Source: Chloroflexota bacterium (GTDB taxonomy: Bacteria; Chloroflexota; Dehalococcoidia; SM23-28-2; RBG-16-64-32). From it: a stretch of DNA of 6,807 bases. Positions 1 to 5,549 of this stretch are shown here, piece after piece (positions within the stretch are counted from its first letter, which is position 1; each line of letters starts with the position of its first letter). A program made the translations under genes and the position numbers. Below the pieces are notes generated by a model. That model was not told the origin of the DNA. It ran no database searches and was given only the letters and a program-made list of their open reading frames with translations. Location of the stretch: contig JADFKX010000110.1 in assembly GCA_022564695.1 (NCBI GenBank), positions 1 to 6,807 on the forward strand, written 5' to 3'.

Positions 1-1518
1 CACCTGCTTGGCGTAGCCGGCGGCGAAGTAGCCGAGGGTGTGGTACGAGGGCGCGAACGCTTCAAGCGTGGCCTGTGCGACCCGTTTGTACTCCTCGCTG
101 CGGGTGAGGTGGTGGAGGCGGATGAACAGCTCCGCGCAAACGGCGTTGTCCTGGACGGACTTCTGGCGCTCCGCAAGGCGGCCCAGGCTATCGGCCTCCT
201 CCCAAACGTCGAAGAAGCCGCCGCCGTCCTTGTCGGCGAAGCGGTCAAGAAGGAGGCGGGCCAGCTCCTCGGCCCGGTCCAGGTAGGCGGAGTCGCCGCT
301 GGCCTCATGGGCGTCGAGGAGGGCGCGGGCCGAATATGCCTGGTCGCCCAGCAGGCCGGGAACGTGAGGCGAGCCATCGTAGTAGCGGTACATAGCCGTC
401 TGGCCATCACCCGTCCGGCGGCAGTTCTCCCAGGCGAAGTCGAGGGCCTGGAGGGCGGCCTCTCGTAGCTCGGGGCGGTCCAGGGTCCAGGACGCCTCCA
501 GGTAGGCGGAGGCGGCCAGGGCGTTCCAGGAGGTGTAGAAGGTGTGGTCTATGTAGGGCTCCGGCAGCTTCTCTCGCTCGGCGGCGGGGAGCTTGTAGAA
601 CTCCTCGTCCGCGTCCTGGGAGCCGTAGAAGAAGCCGTGCTCGGGGTCGCGAAGCTTAGCCTCCAGATAGTCGATGACGCGCGTGGCGGACGCGGCGTGG
701 GCCTCGTCACCGGTGATGCGGTAGAGGGTGAGGAGGCTGTGGAGGAGGTTGGCGTTGTCCTCCAGCATCTTCTCGTAGTGGGGCTCCGACCAGTCGCGGT
801 TAGTGGCGTAACGGAAGAACCCGCCCCACTCCTTGTCGAAGACGCCGCCCGCGGACATGAACTCCAGCGTCTTGCGGGCCATGTGGAGCAGGTCGGGGTC
901 GCGGTTACGGCGGTGGGCGTAGAGGAGGAGGTCAATGGAGTCAGTGTGGGGGAACTTAGGGGCTTCGCCGAAGCCGCCGAAGACGGGGTCGTAGCTCTGG
1001 GTGATGGCATGGACGACGTTGTCGAAGATGTCGGGGGAGAGGTCGGCCTCCGCCCTTGGCGAGGCGGTCGCGGCTCGCTGCCGGCGTATCTCCTCCATCT
1101 TGCGGGTGATCTCCTCGCGGCTGCTCTTGTACTGCACGGCGATTTTGGGCAGGTGCTCCAGCATGGACTCGGGCGGGATGTAGGTGCCGCCGGTCATCAG
1201 CTCCCCTTCCGGGGTGAGGAAGGCGGTGGTGGGCCAGCCGCCCATGTTGTAGCGGGCGTTGATGTCCGGTCGCTGATCGTTATCGACCCGAACGGGTACG
1301 TAGTGCTTGTTGATGTAGGAGATGACGCCGGGGTCGGAGTAGGAGGTCTCGTCCATGACGTGGCACCAGTGACACCAGACGGCGGAGAGGGAGAGGAGGA
1401 TCGGTTTGTCCTGAGCCTTCGCCTCTTGGAACGCCTCAGGGCTCCACTCGCGCCAGTTGATCTCGTGGGCGCGGTTCTCCCGAGGCGAGAAGTGGAACTT
1501 GGTCTGGGCTTTGGTCAT
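1..1518 (-). CDS. DUF255 / YyaL-type thioredoxin-fold protein, C-terminus beyond window
   Basis: The frame is open from ATG at 1518 to the left edge (506 codons, no stop), so the C-terminus is missing. Residues ~1-150 form a thioredoxin-like domain with WCHWC at 48-52 and the cis-proline motif GGWPTT at 93-98. The rest matches the (alpha/alpha) barrel part of the family: GGFGEAPKFPH at 181-191, GGFFRY at 232-237, PHYEKML at 246-252, DAD at 302-304, TSWN at 329-332 and RQKSVQDNAV at 451-460. Family members (YyaL, SPATA20) have no settled biochemical role; a redox or sugar-processing role is only a suggestion from the folds. Only 24 residues separate DAD from TSWN, where longer relatives carry roughly a hundred including an EG-fYvW stretch, so this is a compact variant. 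A GGAAAGG (1529-1535) lies 10 nt before the ATG. It follows the reductase gene by 21 nt and is probably cotranscribed with it. No signal peptide is visible, so it is probably cytoplasmic. Confidence 0.93.
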   Translation of the reverse strand, partial: MTKAQTKFHFSPRENRAHEINWREWSPEAFQEAKAQDKPILLSLSAVWCHWCHVMDETSYSDPGVISYINKHYVPVRVDNDQRPDINARYNMGGWPTTAFLTPEGELMTGGTYIPPESMLEHLPKIAVQYKSSREEITRKMEEIRRQRAATASPRAEADLSPDIFDNVVHAITQSYDPVFGGFGEAPKFPHTDSIDLLLYAHRRNRDPDLLHMARKTLEFMSAGGVFDKEWGGFFRYATNRDWSEPHYEKMLEDNANLLHSLLTLYRITGDEAHAASATRVIDYLEAKLRDPEHGFFYGSQDADEEFYKLPAAEREKLPEPYIDHTFYTSWNALAASAYLEASWTLDRPELREAALQALDFAWENCRRTGDGQTAMYRYYDGSPHVPGLLGDQAYSARALLDAHEASGDSAYLDRAEELARLLLDRFADKDGGGFFDVWEEADSLGRLAERQKSVQDNAVCAELFIRLHHLTRSEEYKRVAQATLEAFAPSYHTLGYFAAGYAKQV

Positions 1519-1539
1519 GAGGGGCCGACCTTTCCAGGG

Positions 1540-2475
1540 TCAGGGCCTGATTTCGGTGACGAGTTCAGCGGCGAGGTCGTAGCGGCCGAAGGAGGGTACG
1601 AGGTAGACGCCTGCGCACCTCTCGCGGCAGAAGGCGAGGAAGTCGCGGGCCATGGCCTGGCCTTCCTTGGGGCCGTCTTCGTCGCCGGCGCGGCGCATCC
1701 GCTCGCGAACTGCGTCCGGTATCTGCATACCCGGGACATCCTTGTGAAGGAATTCCGCGTGGCGCGAGTTGTGCAGGGGCAGGACGCCGACGATGAGAGG
1801 GAGACCGAGGCGCTTGGTTTTCGCCACGAAGTTCTCCAGTATCTTCTCATCGTAGACGTTCTGGGTCACGAAGAACTGGGCGCCGGCCTCCGCCTTGCGA
1901 CGCATGAGGCGCAGCTGAGGCTCCAGCGGGTCGGCGTTGGGATCGCAGGAGGCGCCGATGAAGAAATCGGCCTCGCCGGTGATCGGCTTGCCGGTCCAGT
2001 CGACGCCGTCGTTGAGGAGCTTCAAGGAACGCATCAGGCCGACGGCGCTGATGTCCCAGACGCCGACGATGTCCGTGTAGCCGCCGACGGAGGGAGGGTC
2101 GCCGCGCAGGCACAGTATGTTGCGGATGCCCAGGACGTGGGCGCCGACCATGTCAGAGTGGATGGCCAGGGCGTTGCGGTCGCGGGTGGTGTAGTGCATG
2201 ACGATCTCGACGCCGAGCTCGCGCTGGAGGAGGACGGACATCGCCAGGGGGGACATGCGGACCTTGGCGGTGGGGCTATCGCCGACGTTGATGGCGTCTA
2301 TGCCGGCGTCCTTAAGGATGGCGGCGCCCTGCAGGACCTTTCGGGTGCGCAGGCCATGGGGCGGGTCCACCTCTGCGCTGATGACGAAGCGGCCGGCGGC
2401 CAGCTTCTCGCGCAGGGTGACCGGCTCAGCGGCGACGTCAGGTGCGACGGCGGTTCGGTTGGGAGTATCGCTCAC
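1540..2475 (-). CDS. metF: methylenetetrahydrofolate reductase (MetF family)
   Basis: A 311-residue protein of the usual MetF length, an (alpha/beta)8 barrel that uses FAD to interconvert 5,10-methylene- and 5-methyl-tetrahydrofolate in one-carbon metabolism in the cytoplasm. Visible motifs are ISAEVDPP at 32-39, with E35 matching the conserved catalytic glutamate of ISFEFFPP-type sequences; HYTTRDRN at 94-101; LRGDPP at 123-128, with D126 at the flavin-contacting aspartate; then FFVTQNVYD and IVGVLPLHN further on. The start is GTG at 2475. An in-frame TAA lies 15 nt upstream and no start codon lies between, so this is the farthest possible start. No strong Shine-Dalgarno is visible; initiation may depend on the small ORF that ends there. 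The gene stands between the small ORF and the DUF255 gene in one operon. It resembles both single-domain MetF and the C-terminal half of homocysteine-methyltransferase/MTHFR fusions; no methyltransferase half is present here. Confidence 0.93.
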   Translation of the reverse strand: MSDTPNRTAVAPDVAAEPVTLREKLAAGRFVISAEVDPPHGLRTRKVLQGAAILKDAGIDAINVGDSPTAKVRMSPLAMSVLLQRELGVEIVMHYTTRDRNALAIHSDMVGAHVLGIRNILCLRGDPPSVGGYTDIVGVWDISAVGLMRSLKLLNDGVDWTGKPITGEADFFIGASCDPNADPLEPQLRLMRRKAEAGAQFFVTQNVYDEKILENFVAKTKRLGLPLIVGVLPLHNSRHAEFLHKDVPGMQIPDAVRERMRRAGDEDGPKEGQAMARDFLAFCRERCAGVYLVPSFGRYDLAAELVTEIRP

Positions 2476-2487
2476 AGTAACGTTAGC

Positions 2488-2613
2488 TTAGCGGATGGGC
2501 AAAGGGGGTGGCAAATGGGCGTCAGGCCCCGGCGGTGGCGCCGCCTTCATCTCGGATAGGATGAGGTCGTAGTCCTCCTGGGGGATACGGTGCAGGTTGC
2601 CCTGGAAGGCCAT
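2488..2613 (-). CDS. 41-residue ORF leading the metF operon (possible leader peptide)
   Basis: ATG at 2613 opens 41 codons ending with TAA at 2490-2488, 12 nt before the GTG of metF and in the same frame. The first part begins MAFQGNLHRIPQEDYD and continues to residue 25 with codons ending almost entirely in G or C, as in the real genes nearby. A purine-rich AGAAGGGACGG lies directly before the ATG, and a near-consensus promoter lies 28 nt upstream. Residues 26-41 are rich in proline, with PPP at 26-28 and 35-37. I do not recognise the family. It could be a small conserved protein, or a leader whose proline runs slow ribosomes and affect entry into metF. The promoter, codon use and position are what is seen; function is unknown. 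Confidence 0.6.
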   Translation of the reverse strand: MAFQGNLHRIPQEDYDLILSEMKAAPPPGPDAHLPPPLPIR

Positions 2614-2974
2614 CCGTCCCTTCTGCGCACCAGCGCTTACAGTATACGGAAGGAACGCCACCCGTCAATCTCTCACATCCCATAGACCGTGGTCTGCTAG
2701 AGCTTCTGCGCTCTTTCCGGACGATGCGGGGTGGTGTCAAGGGTGCACTTTGGCCAGCACGCGACGCTGGTCGTGAATCAACTCGCAACCCCTCAGGGCA
2801 GCAACCGTCCTCTCGCAACGTGCCAATCGCCCACCTGCCCCCCGTCGGTGGACTCTACCAAGAGCACAAGAGGCTCCTGGCATCCAGCGCTCAACCCCCG
2901 TCGTTGACCAGCTTCATCTACCAGCCCACCCATCCCCAACCATTTCTCGGTACTGAGAAGGAGGGGCCGCGCTG
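2614..2974. other. divergent intergenic region between the metF operon and the small-gene cassette
   Basis: About 360 bp between divergently read units. It holds the minus-strand promoter at 2641-2668, the AGACC/GGTCT dyad at 2684-2695, and the ribosome site AAGGAGG (2958-2964) of the first cassette gene. I see no convincing plus-strand promoter, no terminator and no tRNA. An 83-codon plus frame (2724-2975) is open but has low-complexity, proline/serine-rich content and no ribosome site, so I do not call it. The change from chromosomal to mobile DNA probably falls here, but no matching att repeat is visible. Confidence 0.5.
2641..2668 (-). promoter_or_regulatory. sigma70-type promoter of the small ORF-metF-DUF255 operon
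   Basis: On the minus strand TTGACG (2668-2663) is followed after 16 bp by TATACT (2646-2641). Each box matches the housekeeping consensus at five of six bases. Transcription would start near 2634, giving a leader of about 20 nt before the ATG at 2613. A short dyad, AGACC/GGTCT (2684-2695), lies just upstream of the -35 box and could be an operator. Confidence 0.6.
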
Positions 2975-3178
2975 ATGGCGCTCTGGAGCTTCACCGAGGA
3001 AGACATCCTTGGCGGTCTCCGAGAGCGCGGCCTGCCGCTCGAAAGCCTCGACGACTTGACCGCCAAGGAGCGCAGCCTTCTGCACCAGTATGCAGACCTG
3101 GCCCTCAACGAGGCCACCCGCGCGCTAATTGACGCGTTGGCTGCACAGATTGAAGAGAAGCGAGGCTGGAACGAGTGA
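2975..3178 (+). CDS. small acidic helical protein of unknown function
   Basis: 67 residues, first gene of the cassette. AAGGAGG at 2958-2964 lies 10 nt before the ATG, which decides the start. The protein begins MALWSFTEEDILGGL and looks fully alpha-helical, with charged, leucine- and alanine-rich stretches (for example LLHQYADLALNEATRALI at about 35-52) ending in EEKRGWNE. There is no signal peptide or membrane segment. Its TGA overlaps the GTG of the next gene in a GTGA junction, suggesting coupled translation. I do not recognise the family; its size and setting are like phage or island accessory proteins. Confidence 0.72.
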   Translation: MALWSFTEEDILGGLRERGLPLESLDDLTAKERSLLHQYADLALNEATRALIDALAAQIEEKRGWNE

Positions 3179-3420
3179 CGCGGGGGGAAGCGGTTACAGC
3201 GCTCCTGGACACCTGGGTGGAGGAGCTTGGCAACGATGCGGCTCAGGGGCTTCTCTTCGGGGTTCTCCTCGCCCGCGCCGACCCTGCCCTGGCTGAAGTG
3301 GTGGAGCAGGGCGTCGAGGAGATGGCAGAGGGCGACGTGGCACTGGCGAACCAAGCCGCCCGCGAACAGTGGTGTGCGGCGCTGCGGGATTGGCTACGGG
3401 AGCAGGAGGTTACTGCTTGA
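3175..3420 (+). CDS. small acidic helical protein of unknown function, coupled to the previous gene
   Basis: 81 residues starting at GTG 3175, which overlaps the stop of the previous gene by four bases (GTGA). The sequence is alanine-, leucine- and glutamate-rich and probably all-helical, with WVEELGNDAAQGLLFGVLL near 14-32 and a tail WCAALRDWLREQEVTA. Codons end mostly in G or C, supporting this frame over the longer overlapping frame at 3227-3643. There is no recognised domain. Overlap with the 2975 gene suggests that the two products are made together and may act as partners; that is inference from layout only. Confidence 0.7.
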   Translation: MTRGEAVTALLDTWVEELGNDAAQGLLFGVLLARADPALAEVVEQGVEEMAEGDVALANQAAREQWCAALRDWLREQEVTA

Positions 3421-3515
3421 TGCTGCCACGAGAGAAGCGACCGAGGGGCAGTGCGACGGCTTCCAGCCCTCCCGCAGCAGGAGTCGGGCGATTCAGGATA
3501 AGGAGGTGGAAGCAG

Positions 3516-3719
3516 ATGCAGAGCATTTCTGTGATGCGCGACTATTTGTGGCTACGGGCCATGGATGTGATTTGTGGTCTTCGCGGCCATTCTGTGGCGA
3601 GCTTTCCAAAAGGGAGATTCTGTCGGCGCTGCTACAGGGTTGAGGGGGTGGATTTCCCCTCTCAGCCTCAGCAGCCAACCAGCGCCATCGAGCGGCTGGT
3701 CAGGGGCAGAAAGGAGTAA
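3516..3719 (+). CDS. small Cys/His protein, probable zinc-binding
   Basis: 67 residues from ATG 3516, chosen because AAGGAGG (3500-3506) sits 9 nt upstream. The same frame also opens at ATG 3420, overlapping the previous stop as TGATG, which would give 99 residues; the extra part is a basic, proline/serine-rich stretch with little sign of coding selection. The core ICGLRGHSVASF followed by GRFCRRCYRV places one Cys-His pair and a CxxC with a further Cys in a pattern common in tiny phage zinc-site proteins. The tail, rich in glutamine and proline then basic, is probably disordered. Codon use is less G/C-biased than in neighbours, consistent with foreign DNA. Function is unknown; nucleic-acid binding is a guess. 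Confidence 0.62.
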   Translation: MQSISVMRDYLWLRAMDVICGLRGHSVASFPKGRFCRRCYRVEGVDFPSQPQQPTSAIERLVRGRKE

Positions 3720-3724
3720 CCGGC

Positions 3725-3958
3725 ATGCAGGGCACCATTAGAGGCTTCCTGGTCGGCACTAGCGGGCTAGCGACTGTCGAGTTTGAGGATGGCAGCTTCG
3801 CCTACATCGAGAGCGGCTTCGGTTTGCGGCAGCTTGCCAGCGCGTTCGGGAGCTTAGAGGCAGCGGTCGAGCAGCGGATAGAGTATGAGGCGGACGGGCT
3901 GCTTATGGAGTGGTTCTGCCCGCTGGACAGCGACAGCAGGAGGGGAACATGGCACTAG
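3725..3958 (+). CDS. small protein of unknown function, likely beta-rich N-terminus
   Basis: 77 residues. The ATG at 3725 is preceded by AAGGAG (3711-3716) at 8 nt, inside the end of the previous gene; the gap between the two genes is 5 nt. The N-terminal half (MQGTIRGFLVG, ATVEFEDGSFAYIESGFG) alternates hydrophobic and polar residues, as in a small beta-sheet or barrel. It is followed by a helix (LRQLASAFGSLEAAVEQRI) and a short polar tail. No known motif is visible. The last 10 bp overlap the next gene. I cannot name the family. Confidence 0.7.
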   Translation: MQGTIRGFLVGTSGLATVEFEDGSFAYIESGFGLRQLASAFGSLEAAVEQRIEYEADGLLMEWFCPLDSDSRRGTWH

Positions 3959-4107
3959 CCTACTACTGCGCCAACTGCATCCTCTACTTCCGCGAGGCCG
4001 ACCTGACCGAAGGGCGCTGCCCTGATTGCGGGAACCAGGTCAAGCCTCGTGTGGTTATCGGCGGCGTCGTTTTGGGGGCGGAGGAAGATGCTAACAGCGA
4101 CCAGTGA
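3949..4107 (+). CDS. mini zinc-ribbon protein
   Basis: 52 residues from ATG 3949, selected because GGAGG (3939-3943) stands 5 nt upstream; the same frame opens earlier at 3910 but without a ribosome site. CANC at 7-10 and CPDC at 24-27 give a CxxC-13-CxxC zinc ribbon, the fold used in many small DNA- or RNA-associated proteins. The C-terminus becomes hydrophobic (VVIGGVVLG) and then acidic. It overlaps the gene before by 10 bp and the recombinase start by about 20 bp. Because it sits directly before the recombinase it could regulate or assist it, but nothing in the sequence proves that. Confidence 0.72.
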   Translation: MALAYYCANCILYFREADLTEGRCPDCGNQVKPRVVIGGVVLGAEEDANSDQ

Positions 4108-5137
4108 GAAAAGGACAAGACGGAGGCAGCCCGCGAAAGGATTGGCTACGAGGAAAGGGAGTGGCTGTCGAGTGACGGTGCTGGTGAAAAGGCCCAGGGG
4201 CACGGCCAACGCGTTGGTCAAGGCTGAGCCTGCGGACGAGCTTCTTGTCGCCTTCCTGTCTGGCCGGAGCGAGTGCACGCGCCGCGCCTACAGCCAGGAC
4301 TTGGAGGACTTTGGGCGCTTCCTGGGAGTGGGCAAGGTGTCCGAGGCGGCCCATCTCCTCCTCTCGCGCGGCCACGGGGACGCGAACGCCCTGGCCCTGG
4401 CGTGGAAGGCGAGCCTTCAGGAGCGGCGTCTACAGGCCGCGACCATCAACCGCCGCCTGGCCGCCCTGCGCTCCCTCGTGCAGCTTGCCAGGACGTTAGG
4501 TATGGTCCCCTGGACGCTGGAAGTCCGGAACGTCAGAGCCGAATCTTACCGTGACACGCGTGGCCCTGGCCGTCACGGCGTCCGCCTTCTCCTGGACGAA
4601 GTTGAGCGCCGCGGGGACAAGAAGGCTCTCCGCGACCGCGCCGCCCTCCGACTCCTGTATGACCTTGGCCTGCGTCGAAGTGAGGTCGTGGTCCTGGACG
4701 TGGACGACGTTGACTTGGACGCTGGCACGGTCGCCGTCCTGGGCAAGGGTCGCACACAGAAGACGAGTCTGACGCTCCCAGGCCCGACGAAAGAGGCTAT
4801 CCAGCAATGGCTGGAGACGCGGGGCACAGAGCCCGGGCCACTGTTCACCAACCTCGACCGGGCGCGAAAGGGATGCCGACTGACTGGCACGAGCCTCTAC
4901 CGCATTGTCCGCCGCCTGGGAGAACAGGTCGGGCTGAAAGTCCGCCCGCATGGCCTGCGCCACACCGCAATCACCGAGGCCTGTAAGCTCGCCCAGGCCA
5001 AGGGGATGGGGTTGGAGGAGGTTCTGGACTTCTCCCGCCACCGCGACGTGAAGGTGCTGATGGTCTACCGCGACCGCGAGAGGGACGTGCAGGGACAGTT
5101 GGCCGCCCTCGTCGCCGCGGGTGTGGAAGGAGACTAG
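4088..5137 (+). CDS. tyrosine recombinase / integrase
   Basis: 349 residues if started at ATG 4088. It has a basic N-terminal tail, then a SAM-like core-binding domain (ADELLVAFLSG... TRRAYSQDLEDFGRFL, about 50-150), then the catalytic domain. All expected active-site residues are visible: R196 in LGLRRSE, K220 in GKGRTQK, H288 and R291 in HGLRH, H318 in SRHRD, and the nucleophile Y327 in MVYRD. Such enzymes cut and rejoin DNA at att, dif-like or plasmid-resolution sites through a 3'-phosphotyrosine link. The start is uncertain: the frame also opens at 4049, and GTG 4172 (321 residues) has AAGGGAG about 10 nt upstream and would remove the basic tail. It is the last gene of the cassette and lies next to repeats and a tRNA-like fragment, so site-specific integration of this element is the likely role. 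The enzyme appears intact. Confidence 0.93.
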   Translation: MLTATSEKRTRRRQPAKGLATRKGSGCRVTVLVKRPRGTANALVKAEPADELLVAFLSGRSECTRRAYSQDLEDFGRFLGVGKVSEAAHLLLSRGHGDANALALAWKASLQERRLQAATINRRLAALRSLVQLARTLGMVPWTLEVRNVRAESYRDTRGPGRHGVRLLLDEVERRGDKKALRDRAALRLLYDLGLRRSEVVVLDVDDVDLDAGTVAVLGKGRTQKTSLTLPGPTKEAIQQWLETRGTEPGPLFTNLDRARKGCRLTGTSLYRIVRRLGEQVGLKVRPHGLRHTAITEACKLAQAKGMGLEEVLDFSRHRDVKVLMVYRDRERDVQGQLAALVAAGVEGD

Positions 5138-5151
5138 AGCGGGGGAGTGAT

Positions 5152-5184
5152 GCATGCAAACAGACATCATCGCATGCAATGCAA
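5152..5184. repeat. direct repeats GCATGCAA, 20 bp apart
   Basis: GCATGCAA occurs at 5152-5159 and 5172-5179, start to start 20 bp, close to two helical turns. A partial third copy, TGCAA, follows at 5180-5184. They begin 15 bp after the recombinase stop codon. Position and spacing fit arm-type binding sites of a recombinase or accessory factor; the repeats themselves are what is seen. Confidence 0.5.
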
Positions 5185-5193
5185 CGACCGGAA

Positions 5194-5240
5194 TGATGGC
5201 GGCAGGACTCGAACCCATAACCTCCTGGTCCGAAGTTAGA
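5194..5240 (-). other. tRNA-Arg-like 3' half, degenerate (probable attachment site)
   Basis: Read on the minus strand, 5240-5194 gives an anticodon arm with loop CTTCGGA (anticodon TCG, arginine), a 5-nt variable region, a T-arm with the invariant-type loop TTCGAGT, and an acceptor 3' strand CGCCATC plus A. The anticodon stem has two A-C mismatches and the T-stem one mismatch and two G-T pairs, so it is decayed. No D-arm (TAGCTCAG-type) is found upstream; GATGGGC at 5276-5270 could pair five bases with CCATC, but the spacing is about 9 nt too long. A tRNA 3' half beside an integrase is the typical form of an att site. I do not think it makes a working tRNA. Confidence 0.5.
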
Positions 5241-5328
5241 TTGCCACCGTCCCAGGGCGTCCCAAAGAGGCCCATCTCGAATCTGGAAGTAGCCTCCTTT
5301 GTCCCTTCCAGTACTCCCTAATGACGCC

Positions 5329-5384
5329 TTTGCTAACCAGTTTGGTTAGCAAAATGTTAGCAACTGCTGAGAGCCTTAACATTT
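5329..5384. repeat. AT-rich nested inverted and direct repeats (TTAGCAA family), possible recombinase core site
   Basis: TTTGCTAACC (5329-5338) and GGTTAGCAAA (5344-5353) are a perfect 10-bp inverted pair around AGTTT; counted as 9-bp arms the centre is 7 bp. GTTAGCAA recurs as a direct repeat 11 bp on (5357-5363 covers TTAGCAA). A second dyad, AAATGTTA (5352-5359) with TAACATTT (5377-5384), overlaps it. The stretch is clearly more AT-rich than its surroundings. There is no T-run after either stem, so a terminator is unlikely. The geometry resembles tyrosine-recombinase core sites, or operators for a dimeric repressor. Confidence 0.5.
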
Positions 5385-5411
5385 AGCATCGCCACCCGTG
5401 TCTTCTCGCCC

Positions 5412-5435
5412 GAGATTCTTCGCTGCGCTTATGAC
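5412..5435. repeat. decayed copy of a dispersed intergenic repeat (CTTCGCT...ATGAC type)
   Basis: GATTCTTCGCTGCGCTTATGAC and its flanks look like a mutated copy of the short palindromic intergenic element of the form gaTyCTTCGCT-CGCTCAGGATGAC that I know from many GC-rich environmental bacterial genomes. Only one copy is in the window, so repetition itself cannot be shown here; the assignment rests on resemblance. Confidence 0.35.
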
Positions 5436-5520
5436 GCTGGGTGCGCAGTGGCGCGCTTCTCAGGGGGCCAGCGGAACGGACGTTGTTATAAGCTGAGTTT
5501 ACGAAGCATCCAGTGACACC

Positions 5521-5549
5521 GAGACAGGGATAGTCCAGAGGCGTACAAT
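5521..5549 (+). promoter_or_regulatory. promoter of the broken hydrolase ORF and methyltransferase
   Basis: GAGACA (5521-5526) and TACAAT (5544-5549) are 17 bp apart, matching the sigma70 consensus at four and five of six bases. Transcription would begin within a few bases of the ATG at 5559, so the message would be leaderless or almost so, which agrees with the lack of a ribosome site before that ATG. Confidence 0.45.

Larger units (their letters stand above)
2975..5240 (+). mobile_element. putative integrative element end: small-gene cassette, tyrosine recombinase, att-like region
   Basis: Five small, tightly packed genes of unknown function run in one direction into a tyrosine recombinase, followed at once by short direct repeats and a tRNA 3'-half-like sequence. 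This is the usual layout of the integration end of a prophage or genomic island. No structural phage gene, replication gene or second att repeat lies in the window, so the left limit is arbitrary (first cassette gene) and the element may be a remnant. Confidence 0.45.

Noticed and set aside
2485..2514. Second possible metF promoter (TTGCCA-N18-TAAGCT) giving a leaderless metF message
   Set aside because: It lies inside the small ORF, matches the consensus poorly and is far weaker than the promoter at 2641-2668.
544..2559. 671-codon open plus-strand frame
   Set aside because: It is the codon-register mirror of the DUF255 frame and also crosses the metF gene; G/C-ended codons on the minus strand leave it without stops. 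Its sequence is valine/glycine-rich with no motif, while the minus frames carry clear family motifs.
2522..2818. 98-codon minus-strand frame over the metF promoter
   Set aside because: It runs across the promoter and out of frame with the 41-codon ORF, with arginine/serine/proline-rich content and no ribosome site.
2724..2975. 83-codon plus frame whose stop overlaps the first cassette ATG (TGATG)
   Set aside because: The overlap is tempting, but there is no ribosome site, codon use is mixed and the product is low-complexity.
3227..3643. 138-codon plus frame overlapping two small genes
   Set aside because: It is out of frame with both; the other frames have better ribosome sites, G/C third positions (first gene) and a Cys/His pattern (second gene).
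5152..5184. CRISPR-like array
   Set aside because: There are only two 8-bp repeats plus a fragment, with 12-bp spacing; no array structure or cas gene is present.
4496..5275. 259-codon minus frame opposite the recombinase
   Set aside because: It is antisense to the catalytic domain, whose six active-site residues are all intact.
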